Shown in pieces: positions 1 through 7,777 of a stretch of 7,857 nt of DNA; position 1 is the stretch's first letter, and each line of letters starts with the position of its first letter. The stretch spans positions 1-7,857 of the forward strand of contig JAKACS010000129.1 of assembly GCA_021821235.1 (NCBI GenBank), written 5' to 3'. The DNA is from Bacillota bacterium (GTDB lineage Bacteria > Bacillota > Bacilli > Bacillales_B > DSM-18226). The translations under genes were made by a program, and so were the position numbers. The notes under the pieces are model-generated. The model was not told the DNA's origin and ran no database searches. It was given only the letters and a program-made list of their open reading frames with translations.

Positions 1-1968
1 AAAGGGATTGCATTGTTGATTACAGTTGATACTGGAATTGCTGCTGTCCACGAAGCTCAGGTGGCAAAAGAATTAGGCGTGGATTTAATCATTACCGATC
101 ACCACGAGCCGGGTCCGGTTCTGCCTGATGCAATTGCTTTAATCCATCCAAAGATACCTGGCAGTACGTATCCTTTTTTCGATCTCGCCGGCGTGGGGGT
201 TGCGTTTAAACTCGCCCATGCTTTATATGGCAGGATTCCAGAACATTTGCTTGAGATTGCCGTCATTGGAACGATTGCCGACCTCGTTCCATTAAAAGGA
301 GAAAACCGCTTGATTGCAAAACGGGGGCTGGAAAAACTGAAATCGACTGCGAATACAGGCCTGAGGGCTATTTTCAAACATGCCGGTGTGGAGTTAAAGT
401 CGATTGACGAAGAAACAGTCGGTTTTACTCTTGCACCGAGAATTAATGCCGTCGGACGTCTGAAAGATGCTGACCTTGCTGTTCAATTGCTTTTGACAGA
501 GGATCAAGATGAAGCCGAAGACTTTGCCGAACAGATGGAAAGTTTGAACAAGGAACGACAAGCAATTGTAGCAGCAATGACTGAAGAAGCAGTAGAAGAG
601 GTGGAAAGGAATTTTCCTGCTGGCGATAACCGGGTTCTTGTCATCGGTAAAGAAAACTGGAATTCCGGTGTGATTGGAATCGTTGCTTCAAAATTAGTTG
701 AAAAGTATTACCGGCCGGCAATTGTCCTCAGCATCGATTGTGATAAAGGGGTAGCCAAAGGTTCTGCCCGCAGCATACCCGGATTTGATCTGTTTCAAAA
801 CTTATCACAGTGCCGTGACATTTTGCCGCATTTTGGCGGACATCAGATGGCCGCAGGGATGACGCTCCAATTAGCAGACATTCCGAAGCTTCGCGATCGC
901 TTAAACAAGCAGGCAATCGAGCAATTGACCGCGGAAGACCTTATTCCAGTAACAATGCTTGATGCTGAAATAGAGCTGGCAGACATTGATTTGGCACTGA
1001 TCGAGGAACTGAACTTGCTTGCGCCTTTCGGTGTGGAAAATCCAAAACCAAAAATCGTCATCAATGATACGGTTATCTCATCGATTCGGAAAATCGGTGC
1101 GGGCCAGAATCATTTAAAACTGACGATTGCTGACAATGAAGCGAATCTCGATGGCGTTGGATTTGGCTTAGGGGCTTTGGCCGATGAAATCTCTCCTTTT
1201 GCAAAGGTATCGCTAATGGGGCAGCTTGCCATAAATGAATGGAACAATATCCGCAAACCGCAACTCTTTATTCAAGATTTGGCGATAGATGATTGGCAAT
1301 TGTTTGATTATCGCGGCGGCAGACGGATGAACAGTATTTTACAAACCTTGCCAAAGGAAAAGCGAAAGTGGATTGTTTTTCAAGAAAGATTGATTGAAAA
1401 AGTAAAGGAAAAACTGCTGCCGAATGATGAATTGCATTTGATTCAATCGGTCGAAGAGGCTAAGAATATTGTTCTTGATGGCGCAAATACTGTGATTGTT
1501 GACCTTCCGCCGGCTAGGAAACTCTTGTCCGAATTATTCAGCGGTAAAAAACCAGCGAGAATTTATGTTTGGTTTTATAAAGAAAATAGTGATTTTTTCA
1601 GTACGTTTCCAACCCGTGAACATTTTAAATGGTTTTACGGATTGCTGCTGAAGAAAGGGTCGATCGATCTCCAGAAATATGGAGATGTGATTGCTAACAA
1701 ACGGGGCTGGAGCAAGGAAACGATTTTCTTTATGTCAAAGGTGTTTTCTGAACTTGATTTTGTTACAATAAACAATGGATTCATTACGATAAAAAGGCAA
1801 GCGCAAAAGCGCGATTTAACTGACTCACAAACCTACCGGAAAAAACAAGAGCAGTATGCAATTGAGAACGAATTGCTGTTTTCGCCGTCTCAGGAATTAA
1901 AGACTTGGTTTGATCAAGTCTTGCAAGTGTCGGTTAACAACGAGGAGGCAATAGAAGAATGGACTTAA
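1..1968 (+). CDS. recJ: Single-stranded-DNA-specific exonuclease RecJ, C-terminal 655 codons (5' end outside window)
   Basis: RecJ degrades single-stranded DNA 5' to 3' with Mn/Mg ions and acts in recombination and repair in the cytoplasm. The frame is open from base 1, so the gene begins upstream; the TTG at 13 is an internal Leu codon, not a start. Counting from base 1, the DHH phosphoesterase motifs VDTG (9-12) and TDHHEPG (32-38) are present, while the first Asp motif (DxDG type) must lie in the missing part. The DHHA1 half has [13 protein letters not shown] (about 220-232) and the [11 protein letters not shown] motif (about 279-289). An OB-fold region follows (about 340-440), then a long C-terminal extension (about 440-655) typical of Firmicutes RecJ. 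Against the roughly 785-residue Bacillus protein as I remember it, some 130 residues are missing. The stop TAA (1966-1968) overlaps the apt start, so the two genes are translationally close and probably share a transcript. Confidence 0.96.
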   Translation, partial: KGIALLITVDTGIAAVHEAQVAKELGVDLIITDHHEPGPVLPDAIALIHPKIPGSTYPFFDLAGVGVAFKLAHALYGRIPEHLLEIAVIGTIADLVPLKGENRLIAKRGLEKLKSTANTGLRAIFKHAGVELKSIDEETVGFTLAPRINAVGRLKDADLAVQLLLTEDQDEAEDFAEQMESLNKERQAIVAAMTEEAVEEVERNFPAGDNRVLVIGKENWNSGVIGIVASKLVEKYYRPAIVLSIDCDKGVAKGSARSIPGFDLFQNLSQCRDILPHFGGHQMAAGMTLQLADIPKLRDRLNKQAIEQLTAEDLIPVTMLDAEIELADIDLALIEELNLLAPFGVENPKPKIVINDTVISSIRKIGAGQNHLKLTIADNEANLDGVGFGLGALADEISPFAKVSLMGQLAINEWNNIRKPQLFIQDLAIDDWQLFDYRGGRRMNSILQTLPKEKRKWIVFQERLIEKVKEKLLPNDELHLIQSVEEAKNIVLDGANTVIVDLPPARKLLSELFSGKKPARIYVWFYKENSDFFSTFPTREHFKWFYGLLLKKGSIDLQKYGDVIANKRGWSKETIFFMSKVFSELDFVTINNGFITIKRQAQKRDLTDSQTYRKKQEQYAIENELLFSPSQELKTWFDQVLQVSVNNEEAIEEWT

Positions 1969-2471
1969 AGCAATATGTAACAATTGTACCAGATTGGCCA
2001 AAACCAGGTATTAAATTTAAAGATATTACAACATTGATGGATAATGGACAAGCATATAAATATGCAACCGATCAGATTGTCCGATATGCGAGACAACAGA
2101 ATATTGATATTGTTGTTGGCCCAGAAGCGCGAGGATTTATCATCGGTTGTCCGGTTGCTTATTCGCTTGAGGTTGGCTTTGCCCCTGTTCGTAAAGAAGG
2201 AAAGCTGCCGCGTGAAACGATCAAAGTCAATTACGGTCTGGAATATGGCAGCGATGTTTTAACGATCCATAAGGACGCCATTAAACCTGGACAGCGCGTA
2301 CTCATCACGGATGATTTGCTGGCGACTGGCGGCACGATCGAAGCAACGGTCCAGCTTGTTGAAGAATTAGGTGGTATTGTTGCGGGAATTGCCTTTCTGA
2401 TAGAATTAGCGTATCTTGAGGGTAGAAAAAAATTAGATGGCTATAATGTTTTAACACTTATGCAGTTTTAA
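1959..2471 (+). CDS. apt: Adenine phosphoribosyltransferase
   Basis: Apt converts adenine and PRPP into AMP and pyrophosphate (purine salvage, cytoplasm). The 170 residues match the usual family length. The PRPP-binding signature [13 protein letters not shown] lies at 114-126, the substrate loop [12 protein letters not shown] at 52-63, and the flexible loop RKEGKLPRE at 78-86. The start ATG 1959 is well supported: GAGGAGG (1942-1948) sits 10 bases upstream, inside the end of recJ, and the reading frames overlap by 10 bases. The gene therefore appears to be expressed from the recJ transcript, and I see no promoter of its own. A terminator directly follows the stop, so apt is the last gene of this unit. 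Nothing in the protein looks damaged. Confidence 0.97.
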   Translation: MDLKQYVTIVPDWPKPGIKFKDITTLMDNGQAYKYATDQIVRYARQQNIDIVVGPEARGFIIGCPVAYSLEVGFAPVRKEGKLPRETIKVNYGLEYGSDVLTIHKDAIKPGQRVLITDDLLATGGTIEATVQLVEELGGIVAGIAFLIELAYLEGRKKLDGYNVLTLMQF

Positions 2472-2475
2472 AAGA

Positions 2476-2519
2476 AAGAGAGTGCCCATTTTCACAGGAT
2501 TCGGGCCTCTCTTCTTTTT
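2476..2519 (+). terminator. Rho-independent terminator after apt
   Basis: The left arm (2476-2487) pairs with the right arm (2503-2513) in an 11 bp stem with one bulged T at 2483: GCCC pairs with GGGC, then AAGAGAG with CTCTCTT. The loop is 15 bases and a T run (2515-2519) follows. It begins five bases after the apt stop. A second, weaker hairpin (TGCTTT 2522-2527 with AAAGCA 2531-2536) lies directly behind it. Together they should end the recJ-apt transcript before relA, perhaps incompletely because of the long loop. Confidence 0.8.
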
Positions 2520-2592
2520 CATGCTTTTTTAAAGCAATCATACCGTTTTCGACAAGTTTTTCAAATTTCCAGAAAAAATAGTAGCCAATCCC

Positions 2593-2621
2593 TTTACATC
2601 TAGGTTTTTTTTTTCGATAAT
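2593..2621 (+). promoter_or_regulatory. Sigma-A type promoter of relA-dtd
   Basis: The -35 box TTTACA (2593-2598) and the -10 box GATAAT (2616-2621) are each one base from consensus and separated by the optimal 17 bases. Much of the spacer is a run of ten T. Transcription should begin near 2628-2630. Its place after the apt terminator suggests relA and dtd form a separate transcription unit. Confidence 0.8.
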
Positions 2622-2627
2622 AGAAAC

Positions 2628-2757
2628 AACATACTTTTTTGGATAAGGAGCCCCGTAGCTATAGAAAACATAATGGAGGCGCTAAAACATCCCGGAAAGC
2701 GAGTGCTATTGCGGAAAACAACCGCAGAAGCTAATTGAAAAACTAAAGGTGAATTTA
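2628..2757 (+). other. 5' leader of relA (about 130 bases) with a possible short upstream ORF
   Basis: The leader between the predicted start of transcription and the relA ATG contains a small hairpin (TGCGG 2710-2714 with CCGCA 2722-2726) and no terminator-like structure. A 21-codon frame, ATG 2673 to TGA 2736-2738, begins [13 protein letters not shown] and ends 19 bases before the relA start. It has no convincing ribosome binding site. A GGAGG at 2675-2679 has no start codon at usable spacing behind it. I recognise no known riboswitch class here, and the function, if any, is unknown. Confidence 0.35.
2744..2751 (+). promoter_or_regulatory. Ribosome binding site that fixes the relA start
   Basis: AAAGGTGA lies 6 bases before ATG 2758. 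An in-frame GTG at 2749 would start inside this site, leaving no room for a Shine-Dalgarno contact, so ATG 2758 is the better start. The resulting N-terminus, [15 protein letters not shown], also matches the start of Bacillus RelA as I remember it. Confidence 0.75.
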
Positions 2758-4950
2758 ATGGCGAATGATCAAATGTTAACCGCCGAGCAAGTCATCGACA
2801 AGACAAGAGCGTATTTAAACGATGAGAATGTTGAAATGGTGGTAAAAGCTTACCACTATGCTGAGCAGGCTCATCGCGATCAATATCGAAAATCGGGTGA
2901 ACCGTATATCATTCACCCGATCCAGGTTGCCGGGATTCTTGCGGATTTGCAAATGGATCCGGCTACGGTTGCAGCTGGTTTCCTCCATGATGTTGTTGAA
3001 GACACAAGCGTTACATTGCACGATTTGGAACAAGTCTTCAACAGCGAAGTGGCTATGCTTGTCGACGGAGTGACAAAGTTAGGCAAAATAAAATACAAAT
3101 CGCATGAGGAACAACAAGCTGAAAATCACCGGAAAATGTTTGTGGCAATGGCACAGGATATCCGGGTCATTTTAATCAAGCTTGCTGACCGGCTTCACAA
3201 TATGCGTACCTTAAAACATCTTCCGTACGAAAAACAGCGGAGAATTGCCAATGAGACGCTTGAAATTTTTGCTCCATTGGCCCACCGTCTTGGGATTTCC
3301 AAAATCAAATGGGAATTGGAAGATACGGCTTTAAGGTATTTAAATCCTCAGCAGTACTACCGGATTGTCAACTTAATGAAGAAGAAGCGGGCAGAGCGGG
3401 AGCAATACTTGGAGGATGTGATTGTGGAAGTACGCTCAAGACTTGATGAGGTGTCGATCAAGGCGGAACTTTCAGGTCGCCCGAAACATATTTACAGCAT
3501 TTACCGAAAAATGGCGCTGCAAAATAAACAATTTAACGAAATTTATGATCTTCTCGCTGTCCGGATTGTCGTTAACAGTATCAAAGATTGCTATGCCGTT
3601 TTAGGAATCATTCATACGTGCTGGAAACCGATGCCGGGACGATTTAAAGATTATATTGCAATGCCGAAACCGAATATGTATCAGTCATTGCATACAACTG
3701 TGATTGGTCCAAAAGGCGACCCGCTTGAGGTGCAGATTCGCACATTTGAAATGCACCGGATCGCTGAATTCGGGATTGCTGCCCACTGGGCTTATAAAGA
3801 AGGGAAAAGCATGACTGAAAGCTCTTCCTATGAACAAAAATTGACATGGTTTCGTGAAATCCTTGAGTTCCAAAATGAAACGGCCAATGCTGAAGAGTTT
3901 ATGGAATCACTTAAAATCGACCTTTTTTCCGATATGGTATTTATTTTCACCCCAAAAGGCGATGTGATTGAGCTTCCTGCCGGTTCGGTTCCGATTGATT
4001 TTGCCTATCGCATCCATTCGGAAATTGGCAACAAAACAATTGGAGCTAAAGTCAACGGCAAGATGGTTACTCTTGATTATAAGTTGAAGACCGGGGATAT
4101 TGTTGAAATTTTGACGTCCAAACATTCGTATGGACCAAGCCAAGATTGGCTGAAACTTGCGCAGACATCCCAAGCAAAAAACAAAATTCGCCAGTTTTTC
4201 AAAAAACAGCGACGTGAAGAAAATATTGAAAAAGGCCGGGAACTGGTTGAAAAAGAAATTCGGGCAATGGAATTTGATACAAAAGAGATTCTTACACCAG
4301 AAAATATGAAAAAAGTTGCTGAAAAATTTAATTTTATGAATGAAGAGGATATGTTTGCTGCAGTTGGCTATAGCGGGGTAACTGCGCTGCAAGTTGCCAA
4401 CCGGTTAACGGAAAAATGGCGCAAAAAGCGCGACCAAGAGTCGGCGACGATTGTCAACAAAATCGGCGAATTAAAATCTTTTCCGCCATCGAAAAAGCGC
4501 GACTCCGGGGTCCAAGTTTCCGGAATTGACAATTTGCTTATCCGGTTATCGAAGTGTTGCAATCCTGTTCCCGGCGATGAGATTGTTGGTTTTATCACAA
4601 AAGGCCGAGGCGTCTCGGTTCACCGCGCTGATTGTCCGAACATTGACACAAATGAAGCGCAGACAAGGCTCATTGCTGTACAGTGGGAATCTTCCTTAAA
4701 TGACCGGAAGGAATACAATGTCGATATCGAAATTAACGGTTATGATCGCCGTGGTTTGCTTAATGAAGTACTGCAGGCAGTCAATGAATCAAAGACAAAT
4801 ATTTCAGCTGTTTCGGGGAAATCGGATCGCAATAAAATGGCAACGATCAATATGTCCATTGCCATTCATAATGTCAGCCACTTGCAAAAAGTGGTTGAGC
4901 GGATCAAGCAAATCCCGGATATTTACTCTGTGCGCAGGGTGATGAATTAA
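2758..4950 (+). CDS. relA: Bifunctional (p)ppGpp synthetase/hydrolase, long RSH protein (Rel)
   Basis: Rel transfers pyrophosphate from ATP to GTP/GDP on starved ribosomes and also hydrolyses (p)ppGpp, so it sets the stringent response. From ATG 2758 it has 730 residues, normal for the family. The HD hydrolase domain shows H53, H77-D78 and D144 (KLADRLHN). The synthetase domain has [12 protein letters not shown] (240-251), YDLLAVRI (with D264), RFKD (295-298) and EVQIRT (with E324). RFKD is the basic RxKD form known from bifunctional enzymes rather than the acidic ExDD of E. coli-type RelA. A TGS domain (about 392-454), the conserved Cys region with C600, C601, H622 and C626, and a C-terminal ACT domain (about 652-730) follow. 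All expected catalytic residues for both activities are present. It has its own promoter and is followed 15 bases later by dtd. Confidence 0.97.
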   Translation: MANDQMLTAEQVIDKTRAYLNDENVEMVVKAYHYAEQAHRDQYRKSGEPYIIHPIQVAGILADLQMDPATVAAGFLHDVVEDTSVTLHDLEQVFNSEVAMLVDGVTKLGKIKYKSHEEQQAENHRKMFVAMAQDIRVILIKLADRLHNMRTLKHLPYEKQRRIANETLEIFAPLAHRLGISKIKWELEDTALRYLNPQQYYRIVNLMKKKRAEREQYLEDVIVEVRSRLDEVSIKAELSGRPKHIYSIYRKMALQNKQFNEIYDLLAVRIVVNSIKDCYAVLGIIHTCWKPMPGRFKDYIAMPKPNMYQSLHTTVIGPKGDPLEVQIRTFEMHRIAEFGIAAHWAYKEGKSMTESSSYEQKLTWFREILEFQNETANAEEFMESLKIDLFSDMVFIFTPKGDVIELPAGSVPIDFAYRIHSEIGNKTIGAKVNGKMVTLDYKLKTGDIVEILTSKHSYGPSQDWLKLAQTSQAKNKIRQFFKKQRREENIEKGRELVEKEIRAMEFDTKEILTPENMKKVAEKFNFMNEEDMFAAVGYSGVTALQVANRLTEKWRKKRDQESATIVNKIGELKSFPPSKKRDSGVQVSGIDNLLIRLSKCCNPVPGDEIVGFITKGRGVSVHRADCPNIDTNEAQTRLIAVQWESSLNDRKEYNVDIEINGYDRRGLLNEVLQAVNESKTNISAVSGKSDRNKMATINMSIAIHNVSHLQKVVERIKQIPDIYSVRRVMN

Positions 4951-4965
4951 TAAGGAGCAAGAAAG

Positions 4966-5415
4966 ATGCGAGTTGTTGTGCAACGAAGTAAACAGGCAAA
5001 GGTGACAGTCGCGGGGAAAATTACGGGAGAAATTACAAGCGGCCTTGTGCTGCTGGTTGGTGTTACCCATAGGGACACAAAGGAAGATGCTGCCTATTTG
5101 GCCGACAAAATTGTTAATTTGCGAATTTTTGAGGATGCATCGGAAAAAATGAATCATTCTCTGCTTGATGTTGGCGGCCAAATTCTTTCGATTTCCCAGT
5201 TTACTTTGTACGGCGACTGTCGAAAAGGAAGAAGACCCAATTTTATGGAAGCAGCCAGATTGGAACAGGCAGAGGCGATATATGAGGCCTTTAATGATCT
5301 TTTGCGGGAAAAAGGCGTACATGTCGAGACTGGTGTTTTTGGGGCGATGATGGAGGTCAGTTTATTGAATGATGGCCCTGTCACCTTAATCGTCGAAAGC
5401 AAGGAAAAAAGCTAG
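4966..5415 (+). CDS. dtd: D-aminoacyl-tRNA deacylase
   Basis: Dtd hydrolyses D-aminoacyl-tRNA (for example D-Tyr-tRNA) in the cytoplasm, freeing tRNA and keeping D-amino acids out of proteins. The 149 residues match the usual length of about 145-150. The SQFTL motif is at 77-81 and the Gly-cisPro motif is in NDGPVT at 135-140 (G137-P138); both line the active site of this family. The N-terminus [15 protein letters not shown] is typical. ATG 4966 is preceded by AAGGAG (4952-4957) at 8 bases spacing. The gene follows the relA stop by 15 bases, so the two are very likely one operon. The stop TAG 5413-5415 lies within the left arm of the downstream terminator. Confidence 0.97.
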   Translation: MRVVVQRSKQAKVTVAGKITGEITSGLVLLVGVTHRDTKEDAAYLADKIVNLRIFEDASEKMNHSLLDVGGQILSISQFTLYGDCRKGRRPNFMEAARLEQAEAIYEAFNDLLREKGVHVETGVFGAMMEVSLLNDGPVTLIVESKEKS

Positions 5416-5435
5416 GCATTTCAGCCTAGCTTTTT
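5406..5435. terminator. Bidirectional terminator shared by dtd and the convergent amidase gene
   Basis: AAAAAGCTAGGC (5406-5417) and GCCTAGCTTTTT (5424-5435) form a perfect 12 bp stem with a six-base loop. There is a T run on the right for plus-strand transcripts and an A run on the left that becomes a T run for minus-strand transcripts. The dtd stop codon (5413-5415) is inside the left arm, and the amidase stop codon (5434-5436 on the minus strand) overlaps the end of the right arm. One compact element thus serves both genes. Confidence 0.9.
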
Positions 5436-7167
5436 ATTGTTCTTTAAAGTAGCGGGCGAGTCCGTTGTATACGCCGGTTGCAGCGTTTTCTTGAAATGAT
5501 TTTGAATTAAGTGTTAATTCCTCTTCGGGATTGCTCAAATAACCAAATTCGATCAATGTTGCTCTACTTGGATTTTCCCGAATGACATGAAAATCACCGA
5601 AACGGACGCCTCTGTTTTTTAACCCTGTCTCCCCGTTTACAGCCGCCAAAACAGCCTTTGCGAGCGGTTTTTGGTAGCTATAATAATAATAGCCTGTTTC
5701 ACCACGGACACTTCGGTCTAAATTGCTGTCATAATGAAGGCTGATAAAAGCATCTGCTTGCTGAAATCGTGCCGTGCTCACCCGGGAAGGGAGCGAAACA
5801 TACTCATCGCTAGTACGAGTCAGGATCACGTTTGCGCCTGCTGCCTTTAATTTGTCAAAGACTAGGTTCGCGGTTCGCAATGTTAAGTTTTTTTCAAGGG
5901 AGCCGCCCGAGCCAGTTGTGCCTGTGTCCTCTCCCCCATGCCCTGGATCCAAAACGATGGTTTTGTTTTTTAAATAGCTTTCAACACCTTGCCTCACAAT
6001 TTTGGGGGCTGAGCCGTTTACAGATACAATCCATCCGGCCACATAGGCTTTTGTTCCATCTTTTCGTTTTACTTCATACCATTTATTTTCGACCTTCGTA
6101 ATCGCAAATTGATCTCCTTCATTTGCACGGTAGATTACGTCTGCTTGCAAACTGGGGCTTTTTCTTAAGTTTGTTCCATCCTGCAAAATGGTAACGGTCG
6201 ATTCTTTTACCGTTTGGCCGGTTGCTCCGGCATTTTTTTCAGCTGATTTATCAAGATATAAACTTGATATCCAGCCATAGCTTCCGGAGGCATATTCAAT
6301 TTTTGCCCAATTATTTACTTCGGCCAGAATGGAAAAACGCTGCCCTTTGTTAACGGTTCCTACTATGTTTGCATTTAATGAAGCTTGGTCGCGAATATGT
6401 AAGCCATTGGCTGTAACGGTTCCAATGATTCCACTTGCAGTATTGTTTTTTTGCTTTGTTTTTCCTTGCAAATCAACAAATTGAGCATTGACCCATGCGG
6501 TTTGCCCTCCAAACCGAAATTCTAGCCAATCGCCTTTTTGGGATATAACCTCAATAGCTGTTCCTTTAGCAAGCTTTCCAAGAATTTTAGCGGAAGCAGA
6601 TCCACCGCTTCTTGCATTTACATTGTCGCCATTTATGATTCCAGAACTACTTTGACTTTTCTCACCATTGTTTAAATTTAGAAAAGCTGCCGCCACCCAG
6701 CCATCTCCGAATGAGGATGACACCTTGATCCAGCTCTCATTTTTATCGAGAACATTGACCGCTTGTCCTTTTGTCAAGTAACCGATAATTTGAAAATTGG
6801 TTCCCGGGCCAGAACGCACCCGTAAATTTTCCGTGTTGCTGACGGCCGTATTCCCGATAGAGCCTTGCCCATCCGTCACTTGATTCCCGCTTGCTTTTCG
6901 AATGAGCCAATTCGCCACCCAGCCTGTTTGGCCGTTTGAAAGTTTGATTTGTGTCCAATCATTGCTTTCTTTAACAATTGCATACTTATCGCCTTTTTTT
7001 AATTGAGTAATCAGCGGATAACTCAAGCCTGGCCCTTCACGAACGTTTACAGAATCAGCCGCAATCGTAACTGTTCCCGCTGCTTTCGCCTTGCCTAGAA
7101 CATTTGAATAGAAAGAACTGAATGCCAAGGCAATTGTTAACAACAAAATACCTGCTTTTTTCCCCAT
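5434..7167 (-). CDS. yrvJ: Exported N-acetylmuramoyl-L-alanine amidase with five SH3b repeats (YrvJ/LytH type)
   Basis: This is a predicted secreted cell wall hydrolase that cleaves the bond between N-acetylmuramic acid and L-Ala of the stem peptide. From ATG 7167 it has 577 residues. A signal peptide with MGKK, a hydrophobic stretch to about residue 22 and a likely cleavage after GKAKA/A (about 29-30) comes first. Five SH3b repeats (about 32-384) follow, then a C-terminal Amidase_3 domain (about 402-575). Zinc and catalytic residues are visible: H410 in DPGHGG, E425 in SLEKNLT, H478 in SLHYDS and E540 in LIEFGYLSN. Its position after dtd matches yrvJ of B. subtilis and lytH of Staphylococcus, whose product needs the membrane partner ActH. 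It is convergent with dtd and divergent from the small gene at 7341. No clear promoter is visible upstream. Confidence 0.93.
   Translation of the reverse strand: MGKKAGILLLTIALAFSSFYSNVLGKAKAAGTVTIAADSVNVREGPGLSYPLITQLKKGDKYAIVKESNDWTQIKLSNGQTGWVANWLIRKASGNQVTDGQGSIGNTAVSNTENLRVRSGPGTNFQIIGYLTKGQAVNVLDKNESWIKVSSSFGDGWVAAAFLNLNNGEKSQSSSGIINGDNVNARSGGSASAKILGKLAKGTAIEVISQKGDWLEFRFGGQTAWVNAQFVDLQGKTKQKNNTASGIIGTVTANGLHIRDQASLNANIVGTVNKGQRFSILAEVNNWAKIEYASGSYGWISSLYLDKSAEKNAGATGQTVKESTVTILQDGTNLRKSPSLQADVIYRANEGDQFAITKVENKWYEVKRKDGTKAYVAGWIVSVNGSAPKIVRQGVESYLKNKTIVLDPGHGGEDTGTTGSGGSLEKNLTLRTANLVFDKLKAAGANVILTRTSDEYVSLPSRVSTARFQQADAFISLHYDSNLDRSVRGETGYYYYSYQKPLAKAVLAAVNGETGLKNRGVRFGDFHVIRENPSRATLIEFGYLSNPEEELTLNSKSFQENAATGVYNGLARYFKEQ
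6016..7074 (-). repeat. Five tandem SH3b (bacterial SH3) coding repeats
   Basis: In the amidase, numbered from ATG 7167, five units of about 60 residues lie at about 32-91, 102-165, 175-234, 245-307 and 322-384. Each has a core of the form xLNVRxGPG..ii..l.kGd...v......W.ki...G..GWV. The best examples are SVNVREGPG and ENLRVRSGPG. The later units are more divergent (DNVNARSGG, GLHIRDQAS, TNLRKSPSL). Low-complexity Ser/Asn/Gly/Gln linkers separate most of them. SH3b repeats usually bind peptidoglycan or position the enzyme in the wall. The repeats differ in sequence, so they are not a recent DNA duplication. Confidence 0.85.
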
Positions 7168-7173
7168 CTGCAT

Positions 7174-7180
7174 CTCCTTT
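7174..7180 (-). promoter_or_regulatory. Ribosome binding site that fixes the amidase start
   Basis: On the minus strand AAAGGAG lies 6 bases before ATG 7167. An in-frame GTG at 7185 precedes this site, and an ATG at 7173 touches it, so neither has a usable Shine-Dalgarno sequence at normal distance. ATG 7167 also gives a clean signal peptide beginning MGKKAG. Confidence 0.8.
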
Positions 7181-7288
7181 AACACTTTTTGCCCTTATTT
7201 TAACGCAAAACGCGGTGAAAATCATTCCTTTGTTGGCAAAATGGGCCAGTTTTCCTAACATCGCTCAATTTGTGTGCAAGATTTTGGT

Positions 7289-7317
7289 CTGTCATGGCCA
7301 CAATAACGGTATAAGAT
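7289..7317 (+). promoter_or_regulatory. Possible weak promoter of the small gene
   Basis: CTGTCA (7289-7294) and TAAGAT (7312-7317) are 17 bases apart and each match four of six sigma-A consensus bases. An overlapping TATAAG (7310-7315) is an alternative -10. This is the best candidate between the divergent genes, but it is weak evidence. The rest of the 173 bases between the two start codons shows no clear promoter for the amidase gene, only a TAAAAT on the minus strand without a good -35. Confidence 0.35.
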
Positions 7318-7340
7318 TTAGAAATGAAAGGTGGATGAAC

Positions 7341-7517
7341 ATGCGCTCGAGTGAAAAAGGCATGACAACTCAATCAGCGGGCAGCCGGATATTTGGTGTG
7401 GATTTTCATGATTTTATTGAAAAAGAGCACAATTCAAGCACGTTTGAACTGGCATCAGAATTTGGACTGACATTGAAAGATGTAAAAAACTTAAAAAAGT
7501 ATCTAGAGAGATCGTAA
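7341..7517 (+). CDS. Small conserved-looking protein with a possible helix-turn-helix (position of YrzK)
   Basis: This is a 58-residue protein beginning MRSSEKGMTT. The start ATG 7341 is chosen because AAAGGTGG (7327-7334) lies 6 bases upstream; ATG 7335 is too close to that site. The open frame extends further upstream to 7122, but that part overlaps the amidase gene antisense and is not coding. The first 15 residues are polar and probably disordered. Residues about 31-56 (STFELASEFGLTLKDVKNLKKYLERS) have the A-x3-G-x5-V spacing of a helix-turn-helix, as in sigma factor region 4 or small DNA-binding proteins. No signal peptide or membrane segment is visible. B. subtilis has a small gene of unknown function, yrzK, at this place before hisS. 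The function is unknown, and DNA binding is only an inference. Confidence 0.75.
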   Translation: MRSSEKGMTTQSAGSRIFGVDFHDFIEKEHNSSTFELASEFGLTLKDVKNLKKYLERS

Positions 7518-7523
7518 ATAGCC

Positions 7524-7552
7524 TTGACATTCAAAAAAATGCTCCGTATTAT
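7524..7552 (+). promoter_or_regulatory. Strong sigma-A promoter of the T-box controlled operon (expected hisS-aspS)
   Basis: TTGACA (7524-7529) is a perfect -35 and TATTAT (7547-7552) a one-mismatch -10, with 17 bases between them. Transcription should start near 7559. A perfect TATAAT at 7555-7560 lies 25 bases from the -35, too far to pair with it. The promoter begins seven bases after the small gene's stop, and no terminator separates them, so read-through from the small gene into the T-box is also possible. Confidence 0.85.
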
Positions 7553-7595
7553 TATATAATTAAAATGATCATATTTTTTAAAACCAATGATGGAG

Positions 7596-7680
7596 CATAG
7601 TAATTAAGGTATCCCGCATGAGTTAGAGAGGAATTGCCCTAGGCTGAAAGCAATTCTCGTGCCGGCTTAATGAATGAACA
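7596..7680 (+). other. Specifier loop of the T-box stem I (loop sides 7596-7602 and 7672-7680)
   Basis: The 5' side CATAGTA holds the conserved AGTA (7599-7602), and the 3' side GAATGAACA begins with the conserved GAA (7672-7674), together the loop-E motif of T-boxes. The remaining bases TGAACA, then the helix CTCC, offer AAC (7677-7679, Asn), followed by the usual purine, or CAC (7679-7681, His), whose last C would have to leave the GGAG/CTCC helix. GAA at 7676-7678 (Glu) is a third reading. I favour AAC on structure; the choice is not settled by sequence alone. Confidence 0.6.
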
Positions 7681-7777
7681 CTCCGAAGGTTTCTTTCTGA
7701 AAGAAATTTTCAAGTAGGAATGAACGCGTGCAGGCGTTAACTGGAAAAGAGGAGAAGCTGGCTTTTGTTTGCTTTTC

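Noticed and set aside
2458..2541. Minus-strand short frame after apt (ATG at 2541, rich in Lys and Glu)
   Set aside because: It has no ribosome binding site, runs through the terminator stem, and ends within the apt coding region; its composition follows from the A/T-rich terminator.
2749..2757. GTG 2749 as the relA start
   Set aside because: It overlaps the only ribosome binding site; ATG 2758 has correct spacing and the expected N-terminus.
3907..4392. Open frame of 161 codons on the minus strand within relA
   Set aside because: It lies entirely antisense to the well-supported relA frame, is rich in Phe, Asn and Cys as expected from an antisense reading, and has no recognisable domain.
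4804..5322. Open frame of 172 codons on the minus strand across the relA end and dtd
   Set aside because: It is antisense to two certain genes, spans their junction, and has no family resemblance.
7168..7185. GTG 7185 as the amidase start
   Set aside because: The Shine-Dalgarno sequence would lie downstream of the start; ATG 7167 fits and begins a normal signal peptide.
7187..7209. Inverted repeat TTTTGC (7187-7192) / GCAAAA (7204-7209) upstream of the amidase gene
   Set aside because: It has only six-base arms in A/T-rich sequence, with no link to a visible promoter; chance is a sufficient explanation.
7122..7340. Upstream extension of the small gene's reading frame to 7122
   Set aside because: This part is antisense to the amidase signal peptide region and lacks a ribosome site; the site at 7327-7334 points to ATG 7341.
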